Part shown: positions 24,889 through 34,131 of the stretch, in pieces
Layout of the letters: every line of letters starts with the position of its first letter
Position numbering within the stretch: position 1 is the stretch's first letter
NCBI RefSeq assembly: GCF_011752975.1
Contig: NZ_VWWP01000016.1
Coordinates: 1-48,961, forward strand
Origin: Chryseobacterium sp. Tr-659
Lineage (GTDB): Bacteria > Bacteroidota > Bacteroidia > Flavobacteriales > Weeksellaceae
Reading direction: 5' to 3'
Length of the DNA: 48,961 nt
The notes under the pieces: model-generated
Databases searched by the model: none
What the model saw: the letters and a program-made list of their open reading frames with translations, nothing else
Told to the model about the DNA's origin: nothing
Made by a program: the position numbers and the translations under genes

Positions 24889-27777
24889 TTATAAACCGAT
24901 TTCCACTCCGAAGATGAATGAACGTGCCTGAGGATATCTTCCGGTATCCACCCCGTAAGAATTCATTCCTACTTCCGGATCAAAACCTGTGTATTTGGTA
25001 AAGGTAAAGAGGTTATTAGAGGTAACATAGATTCTTACTTTGTTTACATCCAGCTTTCTGTAAAGCTCCTTTGGTAGAGAATAACCGATCGTAAGGTTCT
25101 TCAGTCTTAAGTAAGATCCGTCTTCCACATAGAAATCTGATACTTTAGAATAGTTACCGCTCGGATCTCCGTGAACCAGCCTTGGAATATCCGTATTGGT
25201 GTTCTGAGGAGTCCACGCGTTAAGGATATCTCTTTCCATGTTATAATTCTGCCCTGTTCCTCCCGGATTCAGAGAGATAAATTTCAATCCGTTGAATATC
25301 TTATTTCCGTACACTCCCTGGAAGAAAACGTTGAGATCAAAGTTTTTCCATGTCATGTTATATGAGAATCCGTAAGAAAATTTAGGATACGGACTTCCCA
25401 GATTTACAAAATCATTATTATTGAGAACTCCGGTATTTCCTTCTTTTTTCAGGAATTTAATATCTCCAGGTTTGGCATTCGGCTGAATCAGGTTTCCGTT
25501 GGCATCTTTATAATTGTTGATCTCTTCCTGCGTCTGGAAAATTCCTCCGGTCTTATATCCATAGAAAGAATAAAGAGGATCTCCTACTTTTACACGGGTA
25601 GGTTTCAACACACCTCTTACTCCGTTATCATTGACAAATATCTCATCTACATCTGCAAGCTGCTTCACCGTATTTTTTAGTTGACTAAAAGTAGCCCCAA
25701 TTGAATAAGTGAAATCACCACTACTTTTACTGTTATAATTGATTCCTAATTCATATCCTTTATCCTGAAATAATCCTGCATTTACATACTGATTATTGTA
25801 AGTTGCCGTACTTGGCAAGCTCACATTAAAGATCTGGTCTTTGGAATTTTTCACAAAATAATCAAACTGTAAAGAAAGACTGTTATGAAGGAACGAAGCA
25901 TCTACCCCGAAATTGGTCTGCTCAGATTTACCCCATTTCAGATCCGGATTCGGACGTGTAGTCGCATAATATGCAATGTTCTGAGAAGGATCCTGTCCGA
26001 AAATAACATTATTATCTCTCGTCATCAACGGATTAACCGCCTGAGGAGAAATTCCTCCAAGGTTTCCTAAGATACCGTAGCTTCCTCTAAGCTTAAAACT
26101 GGAAAGCCATGAAATATCCTGCATGAAGTTTTCTTTTGATACTACCCATGCTCCGGATACTGCATAATAATTAGCAAATCGGTTTTGTTTTGCAACCAGT
26201 GAAGAACCGTCTCTTCTTCCTAATACGCTCACAATATATTTTCCTGCATAATCATAGTTTACCCTTGCCAGATAAGAAACCAATGCCTGCTTATATCTGT
26301 AACTGGAAACATCTTTATTGGTATCAGCAGCATTCTGAAGGTGTTGGAAAACCTCAACTTCGCTTCTGAAATCATAAGATTTTGCAACAAACCCCTCATC
26401 AATTGTTTTCTGGAAAGTAAAACCTCCTAAGAAATCAAAATTATGCTGCCCTGCAGTAAATTTATAGGTAAGAAGCTGCTCTGCAAGTGCTGTGGAAGAG
26501 TTATTGGATTGATATTCCAGGTTATTGGTATCAAAAATTTTTCCAACTTCCAGAACTCTGTATGTAAAGTTTTTCACATTCCCCAGCTTGAATGTTTGTG
26601 AAAAGTTGGAACGGAATTTCAAGTCTTTGGCTAAGGTAATTTCTGCATAAGGATTGATTAAAATCTCATGGGTAGGGTTTCTGATGTTGATCCTTTTAAG
26701 ATAAGCCACGGGATTGATCATATCTCCGTAACCTCCCGCCACATCAATCGGTAATCCGGAGAAAGCACCACTTGGAGTATATACCGGGACATTTGGCGGA
26801 TAATACATGGCAGCTACAACAGCTCCTGTATAACCGCTTTTGGTATCGGCTGTATTACCATCAGAATAATTGTAATACATATTTTCCCCGATCGTTAGCC
26901 AGTCTTTTACTTTATGTTCGGAATTTACTCTGAAGTTGTATCGTTTTGCCTGAGTATTCAATAGGATTCCTTCCAGGTTTCTGTGATTCATTCCTACAAA
27001 ATATCTGGATTTTTCGCTTCCTCCACTCAAATTCATATTATATTCCTGAATAGTTCCTGTACGGAAGATCTCTTTCATCCAGTCAGTTCTGGTAATTCTT
27101 CCATCCGGATACAGCTTAGGATTGAAAGCCATTGGTAAACTTCCCAGTTTGCCGGCATTTTCATAGGCTTTGTACATTACGTCCTGAAATTCGGCAGCAT
27201 TCAGAGATTCTTTCAGCTTCCATGCCTCATTTACTCCGTATTTAACATCAAAATCTACAGTAAGATTTCCTTTTTTCCCTTTCTTAGTGGTAATAAGAAT
27301 AACACCACCGGAGGATCTTGCTCCATAAATCGCTGCAGAAGCATCTTTCAATACGGATATATCCTGAATATCATTAGGGTTAATGGATGGAGTTCCGTTA
27401 AAAACCACTCCGTCCACAACATAAAGAGGTGTCTCTCCATTAATTCCTCCTAAACCACGGATATTTACCTTAGGTGAACCGTTAGGATCTCCCCCTTCAT
27501 TAACAACAGTTACTCCGGGAGCTTTTCCCTGAAGCACTTCTCCCACTCCGGATAAGGATCTGGAAGTAAGTTTATCCAGTGAAGCCTCCGATACGGCTCC
27601 GGATACTTTACTTTTTTTCTGTGTTCCGTATCCTACAACAACAATCTCGTCGATGGATTTTTCTTTTAAACTGTCTTTTTTCTGAGAGAGGAACATCGGT
27701 GAAGCTGATATTGCACCAATTAATAATACCCTACCCGTGAAGTAAGAAACTGAGACAGGGATTTTAAATACATTCAT
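24889..27777 (-). CDS. SusC/RagA-family TonB-dependent receptor
   Basis: A start at 27801 is possible in frame, but a -7 box overlaps it. The ATG at 27777 has a good ribosome site (AAAAAGGATG) and begins MNVFKIPVSVSYFTGRVLL, so I use it (962 residues). The usual N-terminal carboxypeptidase-like domain is absent: the signal region is followed almost at once by the TonB-box-like DEIVVVGYGTQKKSKVSGAVS. The plug follows (LQGKAPGVTVV, KVNIRGLGGI, PLYVVDGVVF, DISVLKDASAAIYGARSSGGVILITTK), then a long 22-strand-type barrel ending YPQARSFIFGVEIGL. It imports the ligand held by the SusD protein encoded just downstream. Confidence 0.95.
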   Translation of the reverse strand: MNVFKIPVSVSYFTGRVLLIGAISASPMFLSQKKDSLKEKSIDEIVVVGYGTQKKSKVSGAVSEASLDKLTSRSLSGVGEVLQGKAPGVTVVNEGGDPNGSPKVNIRGLGGINGETPLYVVDGVVFNGTPSINPNDIQDISVLKDASAAIYGARSSGGVILITTKKGKKGNLTVDFDVKYGVNEAWKLKESLNAAEFQDVMYKAYENAGKLGSLPMAFNPKLYPDGRITRTDWMKEIFRTGTIQEYNMNLSGGSEKSRYFVGMNHRNLEGILLNTQAKRYNFRVNSEHKVKDWLTIGENMYYNYSDGNTADTKSGYTGAVVAAMYYPPNVPVYTPSGAFSGLPIDVAGGYGDMINPVAYLKRINIRNPTHEILINPYAEITLAKDLKFRSNFSQTFKLGNVKNFTYRVLEVGKIFDTNNLEYQSNNSSTALAEQLLTYKFTAGQHNFDFLGGFTFQKTIDEGFVAKSYDFRSEVEVFQHLQNAADTNKDVSSYRYKQALVSYLARVNYDYAGKYIVSVLGRRDGSSLVAKQNRFANYYAVSGAWVVSKENFMQDISWLSSFKLRGSYGILGNLGGISPQAVNPLMTRDNNVIFGQDPSQNIAYYATTRPNPDLKWGKSEQTNFGVDASFLHNSLSLQFDYFVKNSKDQIFNVSLPSTATYNNQYVNAGLFQDKGYELGINYNSKSSGDFTYSIGATFSQLKNTVKQLADVDEIFVNDNGVRGVLKPTRVKVGDPLYSFYGYKTGGIFQTQEEINNYKDANGNLIQPNAKPGDIKFLKKEGNTGVLNNNDFVNLGSPYPKFSYGFSYNMTWKNFDLNVFFQGVYGNKIFNGLKFISLNPGGTGQNYNMERDILNAWTPQNTNTDIPRLVHGDPSGNYSKVSDFYVEDGSYLRLKNLTIGYSLPKELYRKLDVNKVRIYVTSNNLFTFTKYTGFDPEVGMNSYGVDTGRYPQARSFIFGVEIGL

Positions 27778-27798
27778 GACATCCTTTTTAATTAGATG

Positions 27799-27806
27799 CA
27801 AAATTA
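27799..27806 (-). promoter_or_regulatory. -7 box of the SusC/SusD/phosphatase unit
   Basis: The minus strand reads TAATTTTG and fits TAnnTTTG. The start of transcription would fall near 27793, 16 bases before the ATG at 27777. This rules out the upstream ATG at 27801. No TTG -33 element is seen; repeated ATTAAGAG sequences take its place. Confidence 0.55.
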
Positions 27807-27828
27807 GAGCAGCCTTTTCCCTCCCCTC

Positions 27829-27881
27829 ATTAAGAGTTCCTTATGTTTTTATTAAGAAATTTTGGCATTATTAAGAGACAA
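27829..27881. promoter_or_regulatory. Tandem ATTAAGAG repeats upstream of the susC promoter
   Basis: ATTAAGAG (27829-27836), ATTAAGAA (27851-27858) and ATTAAGAG (27870-27877) recur at 22 and 19 bases, about two helical turns. They begin 23 bases upstream of the -7 box. The arrangement fits a response-regulator or other activator site that compensates for the missing -33 element. Confidence 0.5.
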
Positions 27882-28008
27882 CCTACCACAAAAGAAAATT
27901 AACATATTGTTTTTCAACAACATAAACAAATAAAGTAATCATTCGGTTTATATTCCCGGGCATGATTAATATTAACTTTCTTTTAAGTTTGGCATCAATA
28001 AGAGACAA
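27861..28008. repeat. Two copies of a 21-base direct repeat in the susC-SDR spacer
   Basis: The copies at 27861-27881 and 27988-28008 share TTTGGCAT, two or so variable bases, then TAAGAGACAA (19 of 21 identical by eye), 127 bases apart. One lies near the susC promoter, the other nearer to the divergent SDR gene. The rest of the 374-base spacer is A+T-rich and otherwise unremarkable. Confidence 0.55.
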
Positions 28009-28151
28009 TAAGCAAAGAAAATAGTCATCTGATTTCGGAAATAATAAATAACGGAGTTCATTTTTCTTTTTTTACATTTGCTGAAAATAGATTTTACTTC
28101 ACACATTCAGGTTTGGAGAAAAATAAAATAATAAAAAATCTTACGAATTCA

Positions 28152-28946
28152 ATGACCATCATTATAACAGGAACCTCATCGGGAATCGGGTTTGCATTAG
28201 CCGAATATTTTGGTAAAAAAGGACATAAAGTATATGGTTTAAGCAGAAAATATACCGAAAGTCAGTATTTCAAGTCTATTCCGACTGATGTTACAGATAA
28301 CTCTGCTGTTCAGAATGCTGTTTCCGAAGTATTAAAAACCGAAACCAGAATTGATGTTCTGATCAATAATGCCGGAATGGGAATGGTGGGTGCTGTGGAA
28401 GATTCTACAAAAGAAGATATTCTGAAACTTTTCAGTCTGAATTTAGCCGGACCTGTACAGATGATGAGTGCTGTGCTTCCTAATATGCGTGAACATAAAG
28501 TTGGAAAAATCATTAATGTTTCCAGTATAGGAAGTGAAATGGGACTTCCGTTCCGTGGGTTTTACTCCGCTTCAAAATCTGCTCTCGACAAAGTAACCGA
28601 GGCCATGCGATATGAAGTATATCCCTGGAATATTGATGTCTGTTCACTTCATCTGGGTGATATTAAAACCAATATTGCGGATAACAGAGTAATCGCACAG
28701 GTGTCCCAGCCTTATAAAAATGTTTTTGACAAAGTGTATGCTTTGATGAACTCTCATGTAAATGACGGAACTGAACCTTTGGAAGTTGCGGAATACATTG
28801 AAAAGCTTTTAGGGAAAAATAAATGGAAAGCCCATTATTACTTTGGCAAATTCGGGCAGAAGATCGGGGTTCCGTTGAAATGGATCCTTCCCCAGGGAAC
28901 GTATGAAAATTTAATGAAGAAATATAATAAACTGGATAAAAATTAG
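28152..28946 (+). CDS. SDR-family oxidoreductase
   Basis: The frame could open at a TTG at 28113, but the first ATG (28152) places TIIITGTSSGIG right at the N-terminus, as in classical short-chain dehydrogenases, giving 264 residues. Motifs seen are TGTSSGIG (dinucleotide binding), NNAG (active-site strand), the catalytic Ser of NVSSIGS and YSASK (Tyr and Lys of the active site), then GDIKTNI. It is a cytoplasmic NAD(P)H-dependent reductase or dehydrogenase of unknown substrate. It is divergent from the SusC gene, with which it shares a repeat-bearing spacer. It could process an alcohol or lipid product of that locus, but this is only a guess from position. Confidence 0.92.
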   Translation: MTIIITGTSSGIGFALAEYFGKKGHKVYGLSRKYTESQYFKSIPTDVTDNSAVQNAVSEVLKTETRIDVLINNAGMGMVGAVEDSTKEDILKLFSLNLAGPVQMMSAVLPNMREHKVGKIINVSSIGSEMGLPFRGFYSASKSALDKVTEAMRYEVYPWNIDVCSLHLGDIKTNIADNRVIAQVSQPYKNVFDKVYALMNSHVNDGTEPLEVAEYIEKLLGKNKWKAHYYFGKFGQKIGVPLKWILPQGTYENLMKKYNKLDKN

Positions 28947-28957
28947 TTGATTGATAG

Positions 28958-29041
28958 GGCGCATTGTCATTTTGAACAGAATGACATGCAGTGAAGATTT
29001 TTTTTGAGATTCCTCAATCCTCATCACATTCAGAACGATAA
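28958..29041. repeat. Degenerate flavobacterial interspersed element
   Basis: The spacer holds CATTGTCATTTTGAACAGAA, a GCAGTGAAGAT segment, then TGAGATTCCTCAATCC and ACATTCAGAACGA. This resembles the GTCATTCTGAACGAAGTGAAGAATCT-type palindromic element that I remember as scattered between genes in Chryseobacterium and relatives. The two halves (GTCATT.TGAAC and TTCAGAACGA) are partly inverted. It runs right up to the start of the next gene. Confidence 0.45.
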
Positions 29042-29042
29042 T

Positions 29043-30647
29043 TTGAAATTACTTTTAAAAATATTTTTTGTACTGTTCTGCGTTTTTACACAAGCGCAGA
29101 AAAAGCAGTATTGGCTGATTGATACGGAGACCAAGGTGAAGAAAAAAGTAAAGGACTCTGTTTCTGCAGTCAAGTTTCTGGACTCATTAGCCCAGAGCAA
29201 TTATTTCTTTACCCGCCTGAAAGATGTAAAAATAAAAGGAGACAGTACCGAAATTTTCTACGATAAGGGGAAAAATTTCAACGAAACGTATGTCAACCTT
29301 TCAGATTCCCTCTCTCAAAAACTAAAAATCCAGAAAGATTTTTTCACAAAAAATTTAGATTCCACCAAAAAAAGTATCAACAAGACTTATATTGATGAAG
29401 GCTATTCTTTCAGCAGAATCAAATCTAAATATAAAGGGCAGAAGAATGGATACCCCATTGTAGAACTCGATATCAACAAAAATGATAAAAGAACGATTGA
29501 TGGTTTTGTGGTAAAAGGCTATGAAAAAGTTCCGAAGAGATTCATTAAAAACCTGGAAAAGGAATTTAAAGGTAAAAATTATGATGACAAAAATCTTCTG
29601 GCTATCAACAAAGCTTTTCAAAGCCACACTTTTCTGACTTTGGAACGGCAGCCGCAGACATTATTCACCAAAGATTCCACCAGTATTTATCTGTTTCTGG
29701 AAAAGAAAAAGACAAACAGCTTTGACGGGGTAATTGGTTTTGGAAATGATAAGACCGATAAATTTACTTTAAACGGTACAATGAATGTCAATTTCAGGAA
29801 TATGTTCAACGGTTTTGAAACGGTAAATCTCTACTGGCAGCGAAATCCGGATAAGGGACAGACTTTTGACCTTCAGGTGGATATTCCGTATCTGTTTAAA
29901 TCGAATGTTGGTATGAATACCAAAGTGAATATCTACCGTCAGGATTCTACTTTTGCGAATGTAAAATTCCTTCCTGCTTTTTATTATCATATCAATAACC
30001 GCAACAAGATTGGTATCCGTGGGACATTAGAAACCTCAACGATTATTGATACATTGTATGTTCAGGGAAAAGACTACAACAAAAAAGGAATCGGGGTATG
30101 GTTTGAAATGACGGAACCCACCGATATTGATCTTTTCCTTTACAAAACAAAGATCAGCGCAGGATATGATTTTCTGACAACAACGTATTCAAAAGATAAT
30201 ATCAAAGCTGCGCAGAACCAATTCTATTTCTTTGGAGAGCATAATTATAATATTTCCGGAAACCATTTCCTGAATATCAAAGCGGAAGGGGCTATAATGG
30301 ATTCGAAAGTAGAGTTTTCCGCGAATGAACTGTATCGTTTCGGGGGGTGGAATTCTATGCGGGGCTTCAATGAAAACTCCCTCGCCGCCGATTTTTATTA
30401 TTATGGAAGTTTGGAATACCGGTACCTCATCGGCCATCAGGCCTTTTTCGACTTCTTTGGGCAATACGGACAGCTCAACAATAAATCTCTGAATGTAAAA
30501 CCCAAACTTTACAGTGTTGGCCTTGGATTCAACTTCTTTATTCCGATTGGGCTGATGAGTTTCCAGCTCTCGAATGGTAATGAGTTCGGAAATCCTTTTA
30601 AATTCAATGATATTAAAATCCATTGGGGAATTCTGAGCAGATTTTAA
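29043..30647 (+). CDS. Omp85/BamA-like outer-membrane barrel protein
   Basis: No ATG opens this gene sensibly. The frame starts at TTG 29004, but the TTG at 29043 begins a perfect signal peptide (MKLLLKIFFVLFCVFTQAQ), so I prefer it (534 residues). Residues about 30-240 look like POTRA-like alpha-beta modules (YFFTRLKDVKIKGDSTEIFY, IDGFVVKGYEKVPKRFIKNLEKEF). The rest is a beta-barrel with alternating aromatic strands and the MRGFNE motif, the R-G-F of the Omp85 L6 loop. The final residue is Phe. It may insert or secrete other outer-membrane proteins, possibly with the enzymes encoded nearby. It follows the SDR gene by about 100 bases in the same direction. Confidence 0.8.
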   Translation: MKLLLKIFFVLFCVFTQAQKKQYWLIDTETKVKKKVKDSVSAVKFLDSLAQSNYFFTRLKDVKIKGDSTEIFYDKGKNFNETYVNLSDSLSQKLKIQKDFFTKNLDSTKKSINKTYIDEGYSFSRIKSKYKGQKNGYPIVELDINKNDKRTIDGFVVKGYEKVPKRFIKNLEKEFKGKNYDDKNLLAINKAFQSHTFLTLERQPQTLFTKDSTSIYLFLEKKKTNSFDGVIGFGNDKTDKFTLNGTMNVNFRNMFNGFETVNLYWQRNPDKGQTFDLQVDIPYLFKSNVGMNTKVNIYRQDSTFANVKFLPAFYYHINNRNKIGIRGTLETSTIIDTLYVQGKDYNKKGIGVWFEMTEPTDIDLFLYKTKISAGYDFLTTTYSKDNIKAAQNQFYFFGEHNYNISGNHFLNIKAEGAIMDSKVEFSANELYRFGGWNSMRGFNENSLAADFYYYGSLEYRYLIGHQAFFDFFGQYGQLNNKSLNVKPKLYSVGLGFNFFIPIGLMSFQLSNGNEFGNPFKFNDIKIHWGILSRF

Positions 30648-30952
30648 AGAGAAGGGAAGAAAGAAGCAGGAAGATAGAGGTTATTGATGCCCGGGTTCTG
30701 CTATCCATTTCTTTTATAAGTAAGAATTAATTATCCCCAGAATTTTATTATTGGAAAATTTAAATTAGAATGATCAGAAGTTCCAACAACTTACCCGCTT
30801 CCTACCTTATAATATTACTTATATAATAAAGCAAAATTCACTATATAAAGAATATTTTCACTTTACTTTTCCGTTAATTATTCTTGTTAAAAAGTATTAA
30901 AATCGTATTTTTATTTTAATACCACATTAAACTTTACGTAATAGTACGAAGC
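30648..30952. other. A+T-rich intergenic stretch, no gene seen
   Basis: The spacer between the Omp85-like gene and the next SusC gene has no reading frame that I can support and no clear terminator after the Omp85-like gene. A purine-rich stretch (30648-30690) and a GATCAGAAGTTCCAACAACTT segment look like decayed intergenic repeat sequence. Confidence 0.3.
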
Positions 30953-30960
30953 TAAATTTG
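30953..30960 (+). promoter_or_regulatory. -7 box of the SusC/SusD/PLC operon
   Basis: TAAATTTG fits TAnnTTTG and ends 11 bases before the ATG at 30972, so the leader would be about 5 bases. No TTG-type -33 element is seen at the right distance (CTTTAC lies there). Confidence 0.45.
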
Positions 30961-30971
30961 CCTTCAAAAAA

Positions 30972-33900
30972 ATGAAGAAAACTCTAGCTACTTTTGCCGT
31001 TTTTTTACTTCCTCTTTATTTTACCGCCCAGGAAATCAATATTTCCGGAAATGTAAAATCTGAAAACGGCTCAAGTGTTTCGGGTGTGAACATCACCGAC
31101 AAAAACACAGGAAAGACCGCTACTACAGATGAAAATGGTAACTTCACTATTTCTGCAAATCCAAAAGATATTCTTGAATTTTTTGCTCCTGATTTTTCTG
31201 TTTATACCGTTGAGGTTTCTTCAAAAAAACAGTATTCCGTTGTCTTAAAGAAAGCTAATGAAAAACAGATTGAAGGAGTGGTAATTACCGCTCTGGGAAT
31301 TGCCAAGAAGAAAGAAAAGATCGGATATTCTACTCAGGAAGTGAGTACCAAACAATTTGAAACAATAACAACTCCAAGCATTGGGAATTTATTCTCAGGA
31401 CAGGTTGCCGGTCTTAATGTTTCTAATCCTACAGGAATGCAGCAGGCGCCTCAGTTTACATTGAGAGGAAATTCCAATCTTGTTTTTGTAATTGATGGTG
31501 TTATTGTAGAAAAGGAAGTTTTCCAGAATTTGGATCCTAATAATATTGAAAACATCAACGTACTTAAGGGTGCTACAGCTTCTGCATTATATGGTTCAAG
31601 AGGGCGCTACGGAGCAATTCTGATCACAACAAAAAATGCTAAGAAAAAAGGGTTTTCTGTAGAGTTTTCTCAAAATACCATGATCACAGGTGGCTTTACC
31701 AATCTTCCGAAAACCCAGACAGAATATGGAAATGGTTCTCATGGAAAGTATGAGTTCTGGGATGGTGCCGATGGCGGAGTAAATGACGGGGATATGATCT
31801 GGGGCCCAAAGTTTGTTCCGGGATTGCAGATTGCCCAGTGGAATAGCCCGATCAGAGATAAAGTAACCGGGCAGGTTATTCCCTGGTATGGCGCTGTAAC
31901 GGGTACTCAGTATAATGATAAATCAAGATATGAAAGAGTTCCTATTGACTGGAAATATCATGATAACTTAAAAACTTTTCTAAAGCCTGCGGTTATCAAC
32001 AATAATAACTTTGCAATCAGCTACAGAAACAATAAGGATATCTATCGTTTTTCAGGAAACTTCATGAATTATGATGACAGGGTTCCTAATTCATATCTTC
32101 AAAAATACGGAATCAATTTCTCCTCAGAAAATCACCTTGGAGACAAATTGATCTTTGATACGAAATTTAATTTTAATCAGGCTTTTACACCTAATATTCC
32201 AAACTACGATTATAATCCGAGCGGACACATGTATACTATTCTGATCTGGATGGGAGGTGACGTAGACGGTAGGGCTCTTAAAAATCATATGTGGATTCCA
32301 GGAAAAGAAGGGGTAGCTCAGGCTAACTGGAACTACGCTTGGTATAACAACCCATGGTTCGGGGCGGAATATTATAAAAATCAGAACAGAACAAATATCA
32401 TTAATGCCCAAACAGGGCTGGAGTACAAAGCTACTCAGGATCTTTCGGTGAAAGGAAAAATCTCCCTCGTTGAAAACCACAGCAAAACGGAGGTATTAAG
32501 CCCTTATTCTTATTTCAATTACAGTGCACCGAGAAGTGGAGGTTATATTCTGAGAGATAATAAAACCTGGAACCTCAACTACGATGTTCTTGCTACTTAT
32601 AAGAAAAAAATATCTGAAAATTTTGACTTTACGATCAATGCCGGAGGTTCTGCATTTTATTATAAAAACAATAATAATGAAATTTCTACGGATGGTCTGA
32701 AAATTCCGGAAGTTTATACATTTGAAAACTCTATCGGAGCTCTTAAAAAATATACCTATCTGAAGGAGAAGCTTATTTATAGTGCCTATTCAACAATTGA
32801 TATTGGGTTATATAATGCTTTCTTTATCAATATTTCCGGGCGTAATGACTGGTCTTCTACTTTGCCTAAAGCCAACAGATCTTACTTCTACCCTTCAGCA
32901 TCCATCAGTGCAGTGATTTCAAATCTTGTGAAACTGCCGGAGTCTGTCAATATGCTGAAGCTTTCCGCATCATGGGCGAAAGTAGCCTATGACTTCCAGC
33001 CTTATTCCATCAGAAATTACTATCTGAATAATAAAGGAATCACATTCAATGGCAATCCTACTTATTACTACCCTACCATTCTGAATGTTGAAAACACGCT
33101 GAAACCGGAGCAGACCAAATCTTATGAATTAGGTTTAAGTGCAGGTTTCTTAAATAACAGAATTACTTTAGATGCTACTTATTTCAGAACGCTGGATTAT
33201 AACAACATCCTTGAATTCCCAAGTGCTGAATCATCAGGGTTTACCTCTCAATATGTAAATGGTAATGAATATACTACAAAAGGGTTTGAAATTTCCCTAG
33301 GTCTGGTTCCTGTAAAAACAGCTGACTTCTCATGGAAAACGTTAATCAACTGGAGTACTTATGAGCAAAAGCTGACTTCCATCTATGATAATATGCCGAA
33401 CTACAAAAACATCAAGCTTGGTGAAAGAATGGACAGCTACTATGATTATACATGGCAAAAATCTCCGGACGGAAAAGTGATCCTTGATGCCAATTCAGGG
33501 ATGCCGACAAGAGCCAATGCGCCAAGCAACTTAGGTCATTTCAATCCGGACTGGACTTTCGGTTTCAATAACACCTTTAAATATAAAAAATTCACTTTAA
33601 ATATTGGGATCGACGGAAGTATCGGCGGAGTGATGAGATCGCAGGTTGTTGAAAAAATGTGGTGGGGAGGAAAACATCCTAATTCTGTAGCTTACAGGGA
33701 TCTTGAGTATGCTAATCCGGGAACTTATTATTTTGTTCCGGACGGGGTAAATTACAACGCCGCTACAGGCCTTTACACTCCACACACCAAAGCAATCAGT
33801 TTCCAGGATTGGGCACAAAACTATCCTTATCAGGCAAGGGTAACTCAGGATGAAAGTGAGGAATTTGCAAACGTTTTTGACAGAACTTTCATCAAATTGA

Positions 33901-34112
33901 GATCTGTGGTTCTGGAATATGATTTCTCTTCTTTATTGAATCCCAGAGGTATGGTAAAAGGTTTCACTGCCAATATTTCTGCTTACAATTTAGCCATGTG
34001 GAAAAAGTCAAAGAATCTTTATTCTGATCCTGATTTCCAGGCAAAAACAGAAAATGATATTCAGGATCCGTCCAGCAGATGGTTCGGAATCGGATTTAAT
34101 CTTAAGTTTTAA
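30972..34112 (+). CDS. SusC/RagA-family TonB-dependent receptor with N-terminal carboxypeptidase-like domain
   Basis: At 1046 residues this is a standard SusC protein. A signal peptide (1-19, ending YFTAQ) is followed by a carboxypeptidase-D regulatory-like domain at about 22-95 (INISGNVKSENGSSVSGVNITDKNTG). Next come the TonB-box region (IEGVVITALGIAKKKEKIGYS), the plug (FSGQVAGLNVSN, QFTLRGNSNL, VFVIDGVIV, NINVLKGATASALYGSRGRYGAILITTK) and the barrel, ending FGIGFNLKF. It takes up a ligand by TonB energy across the outer membrane. It is the first gene of an operon with SusD (19 bases on) and a phospholipase C, which suggests phosphocholine- or lipid-headgroup-derived cargo. Confidence 0.95.
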   Translation: MKKTLATFAVFLLPLYFTAQEINISGNVKSENGSSVSGVNITDKNTGKTATTDENGNFTISANPKDILEFFAPDFSVYTVEVSSKKQYSVVLKKANEKQIEGVVITALGIAKKKEKIGYSTQEVSTKQFETITTPSIGNLFSGQVAGLNVSNPTGMQQAPQFTLRGNSNLVFVIDGVIVEKEVFQNLDPNNIENINVLKGATASALYGSRGRYGAILITTKNAKKKGFSVEFSQNTMITGGFTNLPKTQTEYGNGSHGKYEFWDGADGGVNDGDMIWGPKFVPGLQIAQWNSPIRDKVTGQVIPWYGAVTGTQYNDKSRYERVPIDWKYHDNLKTFLKPAVINNNNFAISYRNNKDIYRFSGNFMNYDDRVPNSYLQKYGINFSSENHLGDKLIFDTKFNFNQAFTPNIPNYDYNPSGHMYTILIWMGGDVDGRALKNHMWIPGKEGVAQANWNYAWYNNPWFGAEYYKNQNRTNIINAQTGLEYKATQDLSVKGKISLVENHSKTEVLSPYSYFNYSAPRSGGYILRDNKTWNLNYDVLATYKKKISENFDFTINAGGSAFYYKNNNNEISTDGLKIPEVYTFENSIGALKKYTYLKEKLIYSAYSTIDIGLYNAFFINISGRNDWSSTLPKANRSYFYPSASISAVISNLVKLPESVNMLKLSASWAKVAYDFQPYSIRNYYLNNKGITFNGNPTYYYPTILNVENTLKPEQTKSYELGLSAGFLNNRITLDATYFRTLDYNNILEFPSAESSGFTSQYVNGNEYTTKGFEISLGLVPVKTADFSWKTLINWSTYEQKLTSIYDNMPNYKNIKLGERMDSYYDYTWQKSPDGKVILDANSGMPTRANAPSNLGHFNPDWTFGFNNTFKYKKFTLNIGIDGSIGGVMRSQVVEKMWWGGKHPNSVAYRDLEYANPGTYYFVPDGVNYNAATGLYTPHTKAISFQDWAQNYPYQARVTQDESEEFANVFDRTFIKLRSVVLEYDFSSLLNPRGMVKGFTANISAYNLAMWKKSKNLYSDPDFQAKTENDIQDPSSRWFGIGFNLKF

Positions 34113-34131
34113 TTTAAAGTACGTCAATACA

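Noticed and set aside
27778..27801. Upstream ATG (27801) as start of the SusC gene, giving 970 residues
   Set aside because: The codon overlaps a TAnnTTTG -7 box, so it would not be in the message; the ATG at 27777 has a good ribosome site and signal-like start.
30189..30623. 144-codon minus-strand frame opposite the Omp85-like gene
   Set aside because: Antisense to a barrel protein with a clear signal peptide and RGF motif; no supporting features.
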